Notes: generated from the sequence alone by a model not told the origin. 64,000 nucleotides of DNA from Cellulomonas telluris (GCF_004886325.1 NZ_QXFN01000001.1:868001-932000); one strand, 5' to 3'. Positions 47,850-56,034 are shown, numbered from the stretch's first letter. A program made the numbers and translations.

Positions 47850-48116
47850 AGCAGGTCAGGGACGTTCCGGCGCGATTTGGACGCGCGTGCGGGTGAACCT
47901 GCGCACGCACGGTGTGCCGTGCGTCACGATGGGCCGCGCTGCTAGCGTGGGCGCCGGCGTGACACGACGCCGACCGAGCTGACCAGGAGTGCCGCACCCG
48001 TATCCGGGTCCCCGTGCCCCCGCAGGAGCGGGTGCGCGGTCAGCTTCGTCGTGCGCGCACTCCTGGGACGTCCCGCCACCTGCACGCGCACGGCCTCGTC
48101 CCGAAAGGTCGTCACC

Positions 48117-48626
48117 ATGGCGCGCGTCCGTCTCCTGACCGCGACGGCATCCCACCTCTCCGCCCTCCTGCGCTCGCCGCAGGACCTGTCGGCCCTGCTG
48201 GGCGTCCCCGTCCCCGCGGGGTGGCCGGAGTTCCCCGAGGCCGTCCCGGCCACCCTGCGCATCCTCACCGAGCACCCCGGGCAGGCGCCGTGGTGGATGC
48301 ACCTGTTCCTCGACGACGACAGCGGCCTGCTCGTCGGCTCCGGCGGGTTCGCCGGTCCGCCCGTGGACCGCACCGTCGAGGTCGGCTACGAGATCGCGCC
48401 CGAGCACCGGCGGTGCGGGTTCGCCACCGCGGCCGTCCGCGCGCTGCTCGCGGCCGCGGCCGCGTCGGGCGAGGTCGACCGGGTCGTGGCGCACACGCGC
48501 GACGGCGACGAGCGCTCCGGCGGCGTGCTGCGCGCGGCCGGGTTCGCGCAGGTCGCCCGGGTCGAGCACCCCGAGGAGGGGACGCTGCTGCGCTGGGAGC
48601 GCGGCGTGCCCGGCCCGGGGGAGTGA
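48117..48626 (+). CDS. GNAT family N-acetyltransferase
   Basis: A 169-residue acetyltransferase of the RimJ-like subgroup. The core reads WMHLFLDDDSGLLVGSGGFA, PPVDRTVEVGYEIAPEHRRC, then GFATAAVRALLAAAAASGEV with the acetyl-CoA-binding loop RxxGxA, and VVAHTRDGDERSGGVLRAAG near the C-terminus. The ATG at 48117 follows AAAGG; an upstream in-frame start would add a segment not like protein. It is monocistronic and ends before a strong terminator. The substrate is unknown (protein N-termini or small amines are both known for relatives). Confidence 0.87.
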   Translation: MARVRLLTATASHLSALLRSPQDLSALLGVPVPAGWPEFPEAVPATLRILTEHPGQAPWWMHLFLDDDSGLLVGSGGFAGPPVDRTVEVGYEIAPEHRRCGFATAAVRALLAAAAASGEVDRVVAHTRDGDERSGGVLRAAGFAQVARVEHPEEGTLLRWERGVPGPGE

Positions 48627-48630
48627 CGCG

Positions 48631-48665
48631 CACGAGGGCGCCGGCACGTGGCCGGCGCCCTCGTG
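48631..48665. terminator. Bidirectional terminator, 15-bp perfect stem
   Basis: CACGAGGGCGCCGGC (48631-48645) pairs exactly with 48651-48665 around a 5-nt loop. It separates the convergent acetyltransferase and TIM-barrel genes. Confidence 0.85.
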
Positions 48666-48700
48666 GTCACGCGCGGGGCACGCTCACGCGTGGGGCGTCC

Positions 48701-49657
48701 TCACAGGTGCGGCAGGACGTGCCGCACGTGCCGCTCCGCCAGGGTGGCCAGGGTGCGGTCGGCGGGGTCGGCCCAGATGCTCTCGTTGAAGATCTCGACC
48801 TCGACGTCGCCGGCGTACCCGGCGTCGCGCACCCACCCGGTGATCGTCGCGAAGTCGACGTACCCGTCGCCGACGTGCCCGCGCGAGTTCAGGGGCTCGG
48901 CGGCCAGCGGCAGCACCCAGTCGCACACCTGGTACGACGCGATGCGTCCCTCGGCGCCGGCCCGCGCGACCTGCCGCTGCAGGTCCGGGTCCCACCACAC
49001 GTGGTACGTGTCGACGACGACGCCCACGACGTCGGCGTCGAACGGCGCCGCGAGGTCCAGCGCCTGCCCGAGCGTGGAGACGACCGCCCGGTCGGCCGCG
49101 AACATCGGGTGCAGCGGCTCGAGCACGAGCCGCACGCCGTGCTCGGCGGCGTACGGCGCGAGCTCCGCGATGCGGTCCGCGACGCGCTGCCGGGTGGCGA
49201 CGAGGTCGCGGGCGGGGTCGGCGGCGCCGTCGCCGGGGTACGGGCGCGCACCGGCGCCGGGCGCGGGGCACGCCGGCAGGCCGCCGACGACCATGATCAG
49301 CTCGTGGGTCCCGAGGGTCGCCGCCTCGCGGATCGCGAACCGGTTGTCCTCGAGCGCCGCGGCCGCGGCCTGCGGGTCCGGCGTGGTGAGGAACCCGCCG
49401 CGGCACAGCGACGACACGCGCAGCCCCTGGTCCGCGACGATCCGGGCGGCCTGCTCGGCGCCGACCTCCTGCACGCGGTCGCGCCACACGCCGATCGCGG
49501 ACAGCCCGGCGTCGGCGGCGGCCGCCGCGGCCTCGGCCAGCGTCAGGTGCTTGGTCGTCGCGGTGTTGAGCGAGAGCCGCGCGAGGTCCGCGCGCCGCCC
49601 CTCGGCCGCCTGCGCGACCGGGGCGACCGCGACCGTGCCGGTGCCCGCCCCGGTCAC
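48701..49657 (-). CDS. Sugar phosphate isomerase/epimerase-like TIM-barrel protein
   Basis: A 318-residue AP-endonuclease-2/xylose-isomerase-type TIM barrel. RLSLNTATTKHLTLAEAAAA opens the barrel, followed by GLSAIGVWRDRVQEVGAEQA, LRVSSLCRGGFLTTPDPQAA, HGVRLVLEPLHPMFAADRAV, VGVVVDTYHVWWDPDLQRQV (metal-ligand Asp and His) and DVEVEIFNESIWADP with the last glutamate ligand. A divalent metal and a sugar-like substrate are expected. Its GTG overlaps the stop of the upstream Gfo/Idh gene by 4 bp (GTGA), so the two are translated together. Such pairs isomerise, epimerise or eliminate from oxidised sugars. The reaction here is undetermined. Confidence 0.88.
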   Translation of the reverse strand: MTGAGTGTVAVAPVAQAAEGRRADLARLSLNTATTKHLTLAEAAAAAADAGLSAIGVWRDRVQEVGAEQAARIVADQGLRVSSLCRGGFLTTPDPQAAAAALEDNRFAIREAATLGTHELIMVVGGLPACPAPGAGARPYPGDGAADPARDLVATRQRVADRIAELAPYAAEHGVRLVLEPLHPMFAADRAVVSTLGQALDLAAPFDADVVGVVVDTYHVWWDPDLQRQVARAGAEGRIASYQVCDWVLPLAAEPLNSRGHVGDGYVDFATITGWVRDAGYAGDVEVEIFNESIWADPADRTLATLAERHVRHVLPHL

Positions 49658-50817
49658 AGCGTGATCTCGGGGACGTCCAGGCGCCGGCCCTCGTCGGAGG
49701 AGCGCAGGCCCAGCTCGGCGAGCTGCACGCCGCGCGCCGCCGAGAGCAGGTCGAAGCGGTGCGTCCGGCCGAGCGCGACGTCCGCGAGGAACTCCTCCCA
49801 CTGCGCCTTGAACCCGTTGTCGAGCTCGGCGTTCGCGGGGATGTCGATCCACTGGTCGCGGAACTTCTCGGTGGTCGGCAGGTCCGGGTTCCAGACGGGC
49901 TTCGGAGTGGCCGACCGGGGCTGCGCGACGCAGTGGAACAGGCCCGCGACCGCGGAGCCGTCCGTGCCGTCCACCTGGAACTCGACGAGCTCGTCGCGGT
50001 GCACGCGCACGGCCCACGAGGAGTTGATCTGCGCGATCACCGGGTCGCCGCCGGGCGTCTCGAGCTGGAAGATCCCGTACGCCGCGTCGTCGGCCGTCGC
50101 CTCGTACGGCTCGCCCTTCTCGTCCCAGCGGGTCGGGATGTGCGTCGCGGTCTGCGACGAGACGGTGCGGACCTTGCCGACGATGCCCTCGAGCACGTAG
50201 TTCCAGTGGCAGTACATGTCGACGGTCATGCCGCCGCCGTCGGCCTTGCGGTAGTTCCACGACGGGCGCTGGGCGGGCTGCACGTCGCCCTCCCACACCC
50301 AGTAGCCGAACTCGCCGCGCAGCGACAGGATGCGGCCGAAGAAGCCCTCGTCGACGAGGCGGCGCAGCTTGACCAGACCCGGCAGGTAGAGCTTGTCGTG
50401 CACGACGCCCGCGGTGACGCCCGTGGTCTCGCGCAGGCAGGCGAGCTCGACGGCCTCGGCCAGCGTCTCGGCCGTCGGCTTCTCGGTGTAGACGTGCTTG
50501 CCGGCCTTCATCGCCTCGGTCAGCGTGCCCGCGCGCAGGCTCGTCATCGACGCGTCGAAGACGATGTCGGTCGCCGGGTCGTGGATCGCGGCCTGCAGGT
50601 CCGTCGTCCAGTGCTCGACCCCGTGCTTCTCCGCGAGCTCGCGGACCTTGTCGGCGTTGCGGCCGACGAGCACGGGCTCCACCTGCACGCGCGTGCCGTC
50701 GGGCAGCGTGATGCCGCCCTGGTCGCGGATCGGCAGGATCGAGCGGACGAGGTGCTGGCGGTAGCCCATGCGGCCGGTGATGCCGTTCATCGCGATGCGC
50801 AGCGTGCGGGTGGTCAT
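49654..50817 (-). CDS. Gfo/Idh/MocA family oxidoreductase paired with the TIM-barrel gene
   Basis: A 387-residue predicted NAD(P)-dependent sugar oxidoreductase of a distinctive subgroup. The N-terminus reads LRIAMNGITGRMGYRQHLVR, so the usual GxGxxG is replaced by NGITGRMG. VFDASMTSLRAGTLTEAMKA and VYTEKPTAETLAEAVELACL carry the EKP lysine. Later come GGGMTVDMYCHWNYVLEGIV, in the position of the catalytic histidine, and SSWAVRVHRDELVEFQVDGT. First gene of a two-gene operon with a GGAATGCGCTTTCC operator 43 bp upstream of the start. The substrate is not determined. Confidence 0.92.
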   Translation of the reverse strand: MTTRTLRIAMNGITGRMGYRQHLVRSILPIRDQGGITLPDGTRVQVEPVLVGRNADKVRELAEKHGVEHWTTDLQAAIHDPATDIVFDASMTSLRAGTLTEAMKAGKHVYTEKPTAETLAEAVELACLRETTGVTAGVVHDKLYLPGLVKLRRLVDEGFFGRILSLRGEFGYWVWEGDVQPAQRPSWNYRKADGGGMTVDMYCHWNYVLEGIVGKVRTVSSQTATHIPTRWDEKGEPYEATADDAAYGIFQLETPGGDPVIAQINSSWAVRVHRDELVEFQVDGTDGSAVAGLFHCVAQPRSATPKPVWNPDLPTTEKFRDQWIDIPANAELDNGFKAQWEEFLADVALGRTHRFDLLSAARGVQLAELGLRSSDEGRRLDVPEITL

Positions 50818-50859
50818 CGGGTCTCCCTGTGGTCGGGGCCGGCACCGTCGCCCGCCCGA

Positions 50860-50873
50860 GGAATGCGCTTTCC
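50860..50873 (-). promoter_or_regulatory. GGAATGCGCTTTCC operator
   Basis: Imperfect 14-bp dyad 43 bp upstream of the Gfo/Idh-TIM operon. It is identical in 13 of 14 positions both to 6111-6124 (sugar importer) and to 13772-13785 (Gfo/DUF6807/cupin operon), pointing to a common LacI-type regulator. Confidence 0.65.
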
Positions 50874-50924
50874 GGATCGTACGGACGGCCGGGCGGCACC
50901 GTCAAGACGCGACGGTCCCCGACG

Positions 50925-51065
50925 ACCCCGGACTTCGTCAGCACCGCGGCCCCCCGGTCCTGACGAACTCCGGCCTCGCCGCCGTCTGCCCCGGGGGGAG
51001 GGCGGTGAACCCGGAGTTCCCGGCGTCCAGGCGGCGGCCGGCGCCGAGAAGTCCGGGTTCGCCGG
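50925..51065. repeat. Dispersed palindromic repeat, CCGGGTTC family, copy 2
   Basis: Contains CCGGACTTCGTCAG / CTGACGAACTCCGG (arms with one mismatch), CGGTGAACCCGGAGTTCC and AGTCCGGGTTCGCCGG. The same words make up the repeat at 11458-11590. It lies between the Gfo/TIM operon promoter and the end of uxuB. Confidence 0.7.
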
Positions 51066-51084
51066 GGCGGTCGCGGTGTCGCGG

Positions 51085-52584
51085 TCAGCGGGTCAGGTCG
51101 CGGAGGGCGGCGACGGCCGCCGAGCGGAACTCCGTGGACGCCGCGACGTCCGCCGGCACGACCTGGCGCAGCGCGAGGACGCCGTCGACGGCCTCCTCCG
51201 GCGAGCCCGCGGCGGCCTCGGCGAGCACCGGTGCCAGCGGGTCGTCGAGGGCCACCGTGCGGCCGCCGACGACCAGCCCGCCCTCGCTCGCGGCCCGCAC
51301 GTACGCGACCCAGCCGGCGAACGCCGTGGCCGCCGCGTGCGGGACCGCGCCGGCCGCGAGCCGGTCGGCGACCGTGCCGAGCAGGCGCACGGGCAGCTTC
51401 TGCGAGCCGTCCATGGCGACCTGCACGGTCGTGTGACCGGTCGCGGGGTTCGCGAACCGGTGCAGCACCGAGTCCCGGTAGGCGGGCAGGTCCATGCCGT
51501 CGGGTGCGGTGAGCGTCGGCAGGACGTCCTCGTCGACGAGGGCGCGCGCCACCGCGGCCAGGTCCGGGTCCGCCACGGCCTCCGCGATCGTCGCGTGCCC
51601 GCGCAGCGCGCCCAGGTACGCGAGCGTCGAGTGCGTCGCGTTGAGCACGCGCAGCTTCGCCCGCTCGTACGGCGCGACGTCCTGCGTGAGGGTCGCCCCG
51701 GCGCGCTCCCACGCCGGTCGCGGCCCCGCGAACGCGTCCTCCACGACCCACTGGAAGAACGGCTCGCCCACGACGAGGCCCTCGTCCCGCAGTCCCAGCA
51801 GCGCCTCGGCCTCGGCGTGGTGCGCCTCGGTCGTCGCCGGGACGATCCGGTCGACCATGGTGGACGGGAACCGCACCGACTCCTCGACCCACGCGCGCGC
51901 CTTCTCGGCGCCGGGCACCGCGGCCAGCGCGTCCCCGACCAGCCCCGCCAGCACCGTGCCGTTGTCGGTGAGGTTGTCGCAGCACACCACGGTCAGCGGC
52001 GCCGCCGACGTGCGGTGCCGGCGGACGAGCCCGCGCACCAGCATGCCGACGGGCGTGCGTGCGGCGCCGGCGGCCCCGCCGGTCAGCTCGGCGCGGGCGT
52101 CGGCCAGGTCCGCCGCGACGTCCTCGGCGCCGACGTCGAGGCCCCCGCCGGCGCCGCGCCGGTAGCCCTTCTCCGTCACGGTCAGCGTGACGACGTGGGT
52201 CGTGGCCGCCGCGAGCGCGTCGAGCACCCGCCCGGTGTCACGCCCCGGGTACGCCACGTCGCGCACGGACCCGACGAGCCGCAGCGACGTCCCGTCCGCG
52301 CCCGCCGTGAGCACGCCGTACAGGCCGTCCTGCGGCACGAGCTGCTCGGCGACGCGCGGGCTGCGCTGCGTGACGCCGAGGACGCCCCAGCCCGTCCCGC
52401 CGGTCGCCGCCGCGGCGTCCTCGGTGCACACGGCCTGGTGCGCGCGCGTGAACGCACCGAGGCCCAGGTGCACCTGGCCGACGGTGGTCGCGGCGGGGTC
52501 CACGGCGGGGCCACGGACGCCGTCGGGCAGGGGCCGGGCGGCGCGCTCGTGCCACGTGCGCAGGGACAGCCGGGGGTTCGTCAT
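51085..52584 (-). CDS. uxuB: Mannitol dehydrogenase family protein, probable D-fructuronate reductase
   Basis: A 499-residue NAD-dependent polyol/uronate dehydrogenase. The N-terminal domain has VHLGLGAFTRAHQAVCTEDA (GxGxxxRAH), WGVLGVTQRSPRVAEQLVPQ and VTLTVTEKGYRRGAGG. PLTVVCCDNLTDNGTVLAGL and VDRIVPATTEA follow. The catalytic helix is KLRVLNATHSTLAYLGALRG (K-x5-N-x2-H). The family covers mannitol 2-dehydrogenase, altronate oxidoreductase and fructuronate reductase. Placement beside uxaC and the KDG genes favours reduction of D-fructuronate to D-mannonate, though tagaturonate reduction cannot be excluded. It follows the LacI gene by 39 bp on the same strand, suggesting one transcript (lacI-uxuB). 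Confidence 0.88.
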   Translation of the reverse strand: MTNPRLSLRTWHERAARPLPDGVRGPAVDPAATTVGQVHLGLGAFTRAHQAVCTEDAAAATGGTGWGVLGVTQRSPRVAEQLVPQDGLYGVLTAGADGTSLRLVGSVRDVAYPGRDTGRVLDALAAATTHVVTLTVTEKGYRRGAGGGLDVGAEDVAADLADARAELTGGAAGAARTPVGMLVRGLVRRHRTSAAPLTVVCCDNLTDNGTVLAGLVGDALAAVPGAEKARAWVEESVRFPSTMVDRIVPATTEAHHAEAEALLGLRDEGLVVGEPFFQWVVEDAFAGPRPAWERAGATLTQDVAPYERAKLRVLNATHSTLAYLGALRGHATIAEAVADPDLAAVARALVDEDVLPTLTAPDGMDLPAYRDSVLHRFANPATGHTTVQVAMDGSQKLPVRLLGTVADRLAAGAVPHAAATAFAGWVAYVRAASEGGLVVGGRTVALDDPLAPVLAEAAAGSPEEAVDGVLALRQVVPADVAASTEFRSAAVAALRDLTR

Positions 52585-52623
52585 CGAAGGGCTCCGGGGC
52601 TCGGGGGTGGTGGGCGGCCGCGG

Positions 52624-53610
52624 TCAGGCGGGCGGCGGTGCGGTGGACGCGCGTACGACGAGCTCGACGGGCAGGGCGACCCGCGCGGGCTCGTCGGTGC
52701 GCGGCGGGTCGAGCAGCAGGTCGACGGCGGTGCGCCCGAGCCGGGCGAGCGGTGCCGCGACGGTGGTCAGCGCGGGCGTCACGAGCGTGGCGACGGGCGC
52801 GTCGTCGAACCCGACCACGGAGACGTCGTCCGGCACCCGGACCCCGCGCGTGCGCAGCCGGTCGAGCAGGCCGAGCGCCATGAGGTCGTTGTGCGCGAGG
52901 ACGGCCGTCGCCCCGGCGGCGAGTGCGAGGTCCGCGGCGGCGACGCCGCCGGCGAACACGGGGGCGTGCGCGCCCAGGTCGACCACCTCGAGGCCGGGCA
53001 GTGCGTCGGTCAGCTCGCCGCCGAGCCCCTCGCGGCGCCGGGCGTCGGACCAGGACCCGGGTGGCCCGCCCGCGTAGGCGACGCGGCGGTGGCCGAGCGC
53101 GTGCAGGTGGCGCACGGCCTGGCGGACGCCGTCGCGGTTGTCGATGACGACGGAGGGCAGCCCCGCGGCCTCCCGGTTCACCAGCAGCAGCGGGCGGTCG
53201 TCGGCCGCGACGTCGGCGAGGTCGTCGGGGGACATGCGCGGCGAGCAGAGCAGGACCCCGTCGGCCTGCGCGCCGAGGTGCCCGACGAGCTCGGCCTCGA
53301 GCAGCGGGTCCTCCTCGGCGTCGGCGACGACGACGGCGTGCCCGGCGGCACGGGCGCGGGCCTGCACGGCCTTGGCGACCGCCGCGAAGAACGGGTTCTC
53401 GAGGTCGGGCACGACGAGGCACAGGTGCCCGGAGCGCCCGGTGATGAGCTCGCGGGCCGCGCGGTTGGGCCGGTAGCCGAGCTCGCGGGCGACGCGACGG
53501 ACGAGCTCGCGGCGCTCGGGCGCCACCAGGTCGGGTGCGCTGAGGGCGCGGGAGGCGGTCGCGGGGGAGACGCCGGCGGCGCGCGCGACGTCGCGCAGCG
53601 TGACGGCCAT
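52624..53610 (-). CDS. LacI family regulator of uronate catabolism
   Basis: A 328-residue repressor with headpiece MAVTLRDVARAAGVSPATAS (residues 1-20), hinge NRAARELITGRSG, and sensor domain LCLVVPDLENPFFAAVAKAV, ADGVLLCSPRMSPDDLADVA, LGHRRVAYAGGP, VLAHNDLMALGLLDRLRTRG and VPDDVSVVGFDDAPVATLVT. It is divergent from uxaC. The intergenic region holds two matching operators, one 65 bp upstream of this gene and one 101 bp upstream of uxaC, so it is very likely to control both directions and itself. The inducer is probably a uronate or a pathway intermediate (inference). Confidence 0.9.
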   Translation of the reverse strand: MAVTLRDVARAAGVSPATASRALSAPDLVAPERRELVRRVARELGYRPNRAARELITGRSGHLCLVVPDLENPFFAAVAKAVQARARAAGHAVVVADAEEDPLLEAELVGHLGAQADGVLLCSPRMSPDDLADVAADDRPLLLVNREAAGLPSVVIDNRDGVRQAVRHLHALGHRRVAYAGGPPGSWSDARRREGLGGELTDALPGLEVVDLGAHAPVFAGGVAAADLALAAGATAVLAHNDLMALGLLDRLRTRGVRVPDDVSVVGFDDAPVATLVTPALTTVAAPLARLGRTAVDLLLDPPRTDEPARVALPVELVVRASTAPPPA

Positions 53611-53674
53611 CCGTCCTCCTCGTGGCGCTCCTGCCCGGCGTCCCGTGCCGCAGGAGGCGGACGGGTGTCCGTGA

Positions 53675-53688
53675 TGAATGCGATTGCA
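53675..53688 (-). promoter_or_regulatory. Uronate operator, copy 1
   Basis: TGAATGCGATTGCA. Its reverse complement TGCAATCGCATTCA differs from copy 2 (53765-53778) at a single base. Located 65 bp upstream of the lacI start. Confidence 0.75.
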
Positions 53689-53764
53689 GCACGGTTCACG
53701 CACCGCGCGCAACGTTGCCGTCGACCCCTTGCGGTCGCCGCCTCACGCCTGGCATGGTCGTGCG

Positions 53765-53778
53765 TGCAAACGCATTCA
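53765..53778 (+). promoter_or_regulatory. Uronate operator, copy 2
   Basis: TGCAAACGCATTCA, an imperfect dyad centred on the CG of AACGCA, 101 bp upstream of the uxaC ATG. Paired with copy 1 it places one LacI-type site before each divergent promoter, 90 bp apart, and looping between them is possible. Confidence 0.75.
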
Positions 53779-53878
53779 TCCGTCGGAATGCGCCGCCCGA
53801 CCGGGCTCACCGCCCGGGACCGGGCCCGCGGCGTCGGGCGCGCAGGGGCGCCCGCCGCGCCGACGTCCAGGAGGACTC

Positions 53879-55360
53879 ATGCCCGCAACCGACGCCCGCT
53901 GGACGCTGCACCCGGACCGCGCACTGCCGGCGGACCCCGTGACGCGGGGCATCGCCCGCCAGATCTTCGACGCGACCCGCGAGCTGCCGATCGTGTCCAT
54001 GCACGGCCACGTGGACGCCGGCATGCTCGCCCGCGACGAGCCGTTCGGCGACCCCGCGTCCCTGCTCGTCGTGCCCGACCACTACCTCGTGCGGATGCTC
54101 GTCTCGCAGGGCGTGCCGCACGACGCGCTCGGCGTCCCGCGGCGCGACGGGCAGCCGGTGGAGACCGACCCGCGCGCGATCTGGCGCACGTTCGCGGCGC
54201 ACTGGCACCTGTTCCGCGGCACGCCGACGCGGTTCTGGATGGAGCACGTGCTCGTCGAGGTGCTGGGCGTGCGGCACAAGCTGTCCGCGCGGACGGCCGA
54301 CGAGGCGTACGACACGATCGCGGAGCGGCTCGCCGACCCGGCGTTCCGGCCGCTCGCGCTGCTCGACCGGCTCGACATCGAGATCCTCGCGACGACCGAC
54401 CCGGCGACGGCGACGCTGGCCGACCACGCCGACCTGGCCGCCCGCGGGTGGGGGCAGCGCGTGGTCCCGACGTTCCGCCCCGACGCCGTGCTGCACGTGG
54501 ACCGCCCGGGCTGGCGGGACGACGTCGCGCTGCTCGGCGAGCGGGCCGGCACGGAGATCGGCTCGTACCGCGACTACGTGCGGGCGCTCGAGGCACGCCG
54601 CTGGGCGTTCGTCGAGGCGGGCGCCCGGGCGACCGACCACGGGCACCTGCGCGCGGACACGACGCCGATGGACCCGGCGGACGCCCAGGCGGTGTTCGCG
54701 GCCGCCCTGCGCGGCGAGGTCACGGCGGCGGAGGCGCAGGCGTTCAGCGCGCACATGCTGTTCGAGATGGCGCGCATGTCGACGCAGGACGGGCTCGTCA
54801 TGCAGCTGCACCCGGGTGCGCTGCGCGACCACGACCCGCGCGTGGCGCTCGAGCGCGGCGCGGACGTGGGCTACGACATCCCGGTCGCGACGGAGTACGT
54901 GCGCTCGCTGGCGCCGCTGCTCGAGGCGTTCGGGCACCACCCGGACCTGCGGCTCATCCTGTTCACGCTCGACGAGGACACGTTCAGCCGCGAGCTCGCG
55001 CCGATCGCCGGCGTGTACCCGGCGGTGCGCCTCGGGGCGCCGTGGTGGTTCCTCGACACCCCGGACGGCATGCGCCGCTACCGGGAGGCCGTGACCGACA
55101 CCGCCGGCTTCTACAACACGACCGGCTTCGTCGACGACACGCGCGCGTTCCTGTCCATCCCGGCCCGCCACGACCTGGCGCGGCGCATCGACGCGGGCTT
55201 CCTGGCCCGCCTGGTCGCCGAGCACCGGCTGGACGTCGACGAGGCCGTCGAGACGGCCGTCGACCTGGCCTACCACCTGCCGCGCATGGCGTACCCTCCT
55301 GTCACAGCAAGCGCTTTCCGCGGCACCGACGCCGCCGCTCCCCAGGAGGTCCTGCCGTGA
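53879..55360 (+). CDS. uxaC: Uronate isomerase
   Basis: A 493-residue amidohydrolase-superfamily isomerase converting D-glucuronate to D-fructuronate and D-galacturonate to D-tagaturonate. The metal motif is in LPIVSMHGHVDAGMLA. FAAHWHLFRGTPTRFWMEHV, EILATTDPATATLADHADLA, TFRPDAVLHVDRPGWRDDV and MQLHPGALRDHDPRVALERG follow, with GAPWWFLDTPDGMRRYREAV towards the end. The ATG at 53879 follows AGGAGGAC. The last 25 residues run through an operator-like site for the next gene, so the C-terminal tail may be a late extension. The stop overlaps the aldolase GTG (GTGA). Confidence 0.93.
   Translation: MPATDARWTLHPDRALPADPVTRGIARQIFDATRELPIVSMHGHVDAGMLARDEPFGDPASLLVVPDHYLVRMLVSQGVPHDALGVPRRDGQPVETDPRAIWRTFAAHWHLFRGTPTRFWMEHVLVEVLGVRHKLSARTADEAYDTIAERLADPAFRPLALLDRLDIEILATTDPATATLADHADLAARGWGQRVVPTFRPDAVLHVDRPGWRDDVALLGERAGTEIGSYRDYVRALEARRWAFVEAGARATDHGHLRADTTPMDPADAQAVFAAALRGEVTAAEAQAFSAHMLFEMARMSTQDGLVMQLHPGALRDHDPRVALERGADVGYDIPVATEYVRSLAPLLEAFGHHPDLRLILFTLDEDTFSRELAPIAGVYPAVRLGAPWWFLDTPDGMRRYREAVTDTAGFYNTTGFVDDTRAFLSIPARHDLARRIDAGFLARLVAEHRLDVDEAVETAVDLAYHLPRMAYPPVTASAFRGTDAAAPQEVLP
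55307..55319 (+). promoter_or_regulatory. AAGCGCTT-class operator inside the 3' end of uxaC
   Basis: GCAAGCGCTTTCC, 38 bp upstream of the KDPG aldolase start and inside the uxaC coding sequence. It closely resembles 31149-31162 and 43055-43068, so an internal promoter for the aldolase and kinase is likely. Confidence 0.6.
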
Positions 55361-56034
55361 CCGGCACCGACAGCGCCACCGCGACCGACGCGGGCACCAC
55401 CGTCCTCGAGCGCCTCGCCGCGCACCGCCTCGTCCCTGTCGTCGTCCTCGACGACGCGAAGGACGCCGACGGCCTCGGCGCCGCCCTCGTCGGCGGCGGC
55501 CTGCCCGTCGCCGAGGTCACGTTCCGCACCGCCGCCGCGGCCGACGCCATCCGCGCCCTGCGCGACCGCGGCGACGTGCTCGTCGGCGCGGGGACGGTCC
55601 TCACCCCGCAGCAGGTCGACGCGGCCGTCGCGGCCGGGGCGTCCTACGTCGTGTCCCCGGGCACGAGCCGCGCCGTCGTCGAGCGGTGCCACGAGCACGG
55701 CGTGCTCGCGCTGCCCGGCGCCGTCACCGCCACGGAGGTGCAGGCCGCGCTCGAGCTGGGCGTCACCACGGTGAAGTTCTTCCCCGCCGGCACCTCGGGC
55801 GGTGCGAAGGCGATCGCCGCGCTCGCGGCGCCCTTCGGCGACCTGCGCTTCGTGCCCACCGGCGGTATCGGCCCGGCGAACCTCGAGGAGTTCCTCGCGC
55901 TGCCGTCGGTCGCGGCCGTCGGCGGGTCGTGGATGGTCCCGCGCGACCTCGTGCGCGCCGGCGACCTCGAGGCCGTGCGCGGCCTCGTCGCCGACGCCGT
56001 CGCCCTCGCGACCGACCTGCGCCCGACCGTCTGA
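55357..56034 (+). CDS. eda: 2-keto-3-deoxy-6-phosphogluconate (KDPG) aldolase
   Basis: A 225-residue class I aldolase splitting KDPG into pyruvate and glyceraldehyde 3-phosphate. The motifs are GGLPVAEVTFRTAAAADAIR with the general-base glutamate, VLVGAGTVLTPQQVDAAVAA, SYVVSPGTSRAVVERCHEHG, LALPGAVTATEVQAALELG, and the Schiff-base lysine in TVKFFPAGTSGGAKAIAALA. FVPTGGIGPANLEEFLALPS and VGGSWMVPRDLV complete the barrel. An extra 10-15 polar residues precede the usual start. The GTG overlaps the uxaC stop by 4 bp. The KDG kinase follows after 56 bp. Confidence 0.94.
   Translation: MTGTDSATATDAGTTVLERLAAHRLVPVVVLDDAKDADGLGAALVGGGLPVAEVTFRTAAAADAIRALRDRGDVLVGAGTVLTPQQVDAAVAAGASYVVSPGTSRAVVERCHEHGVLALPGAVTATEVQAALELGVTTVKFFPAGTSGGAKAIAALAAPFGDLRFVPTGGIGPANLEEFLALPSVAAVGGSWMVPRDLVRAGDLEAVRGLVADAVALATDLRPTV

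Noticed and set aside
49759-56034. 2091-residue plus-strand open frame
   Set aside because: It crosses several real genes on the other strand and merges into eda only at its end; the true gene there starts at 55357.
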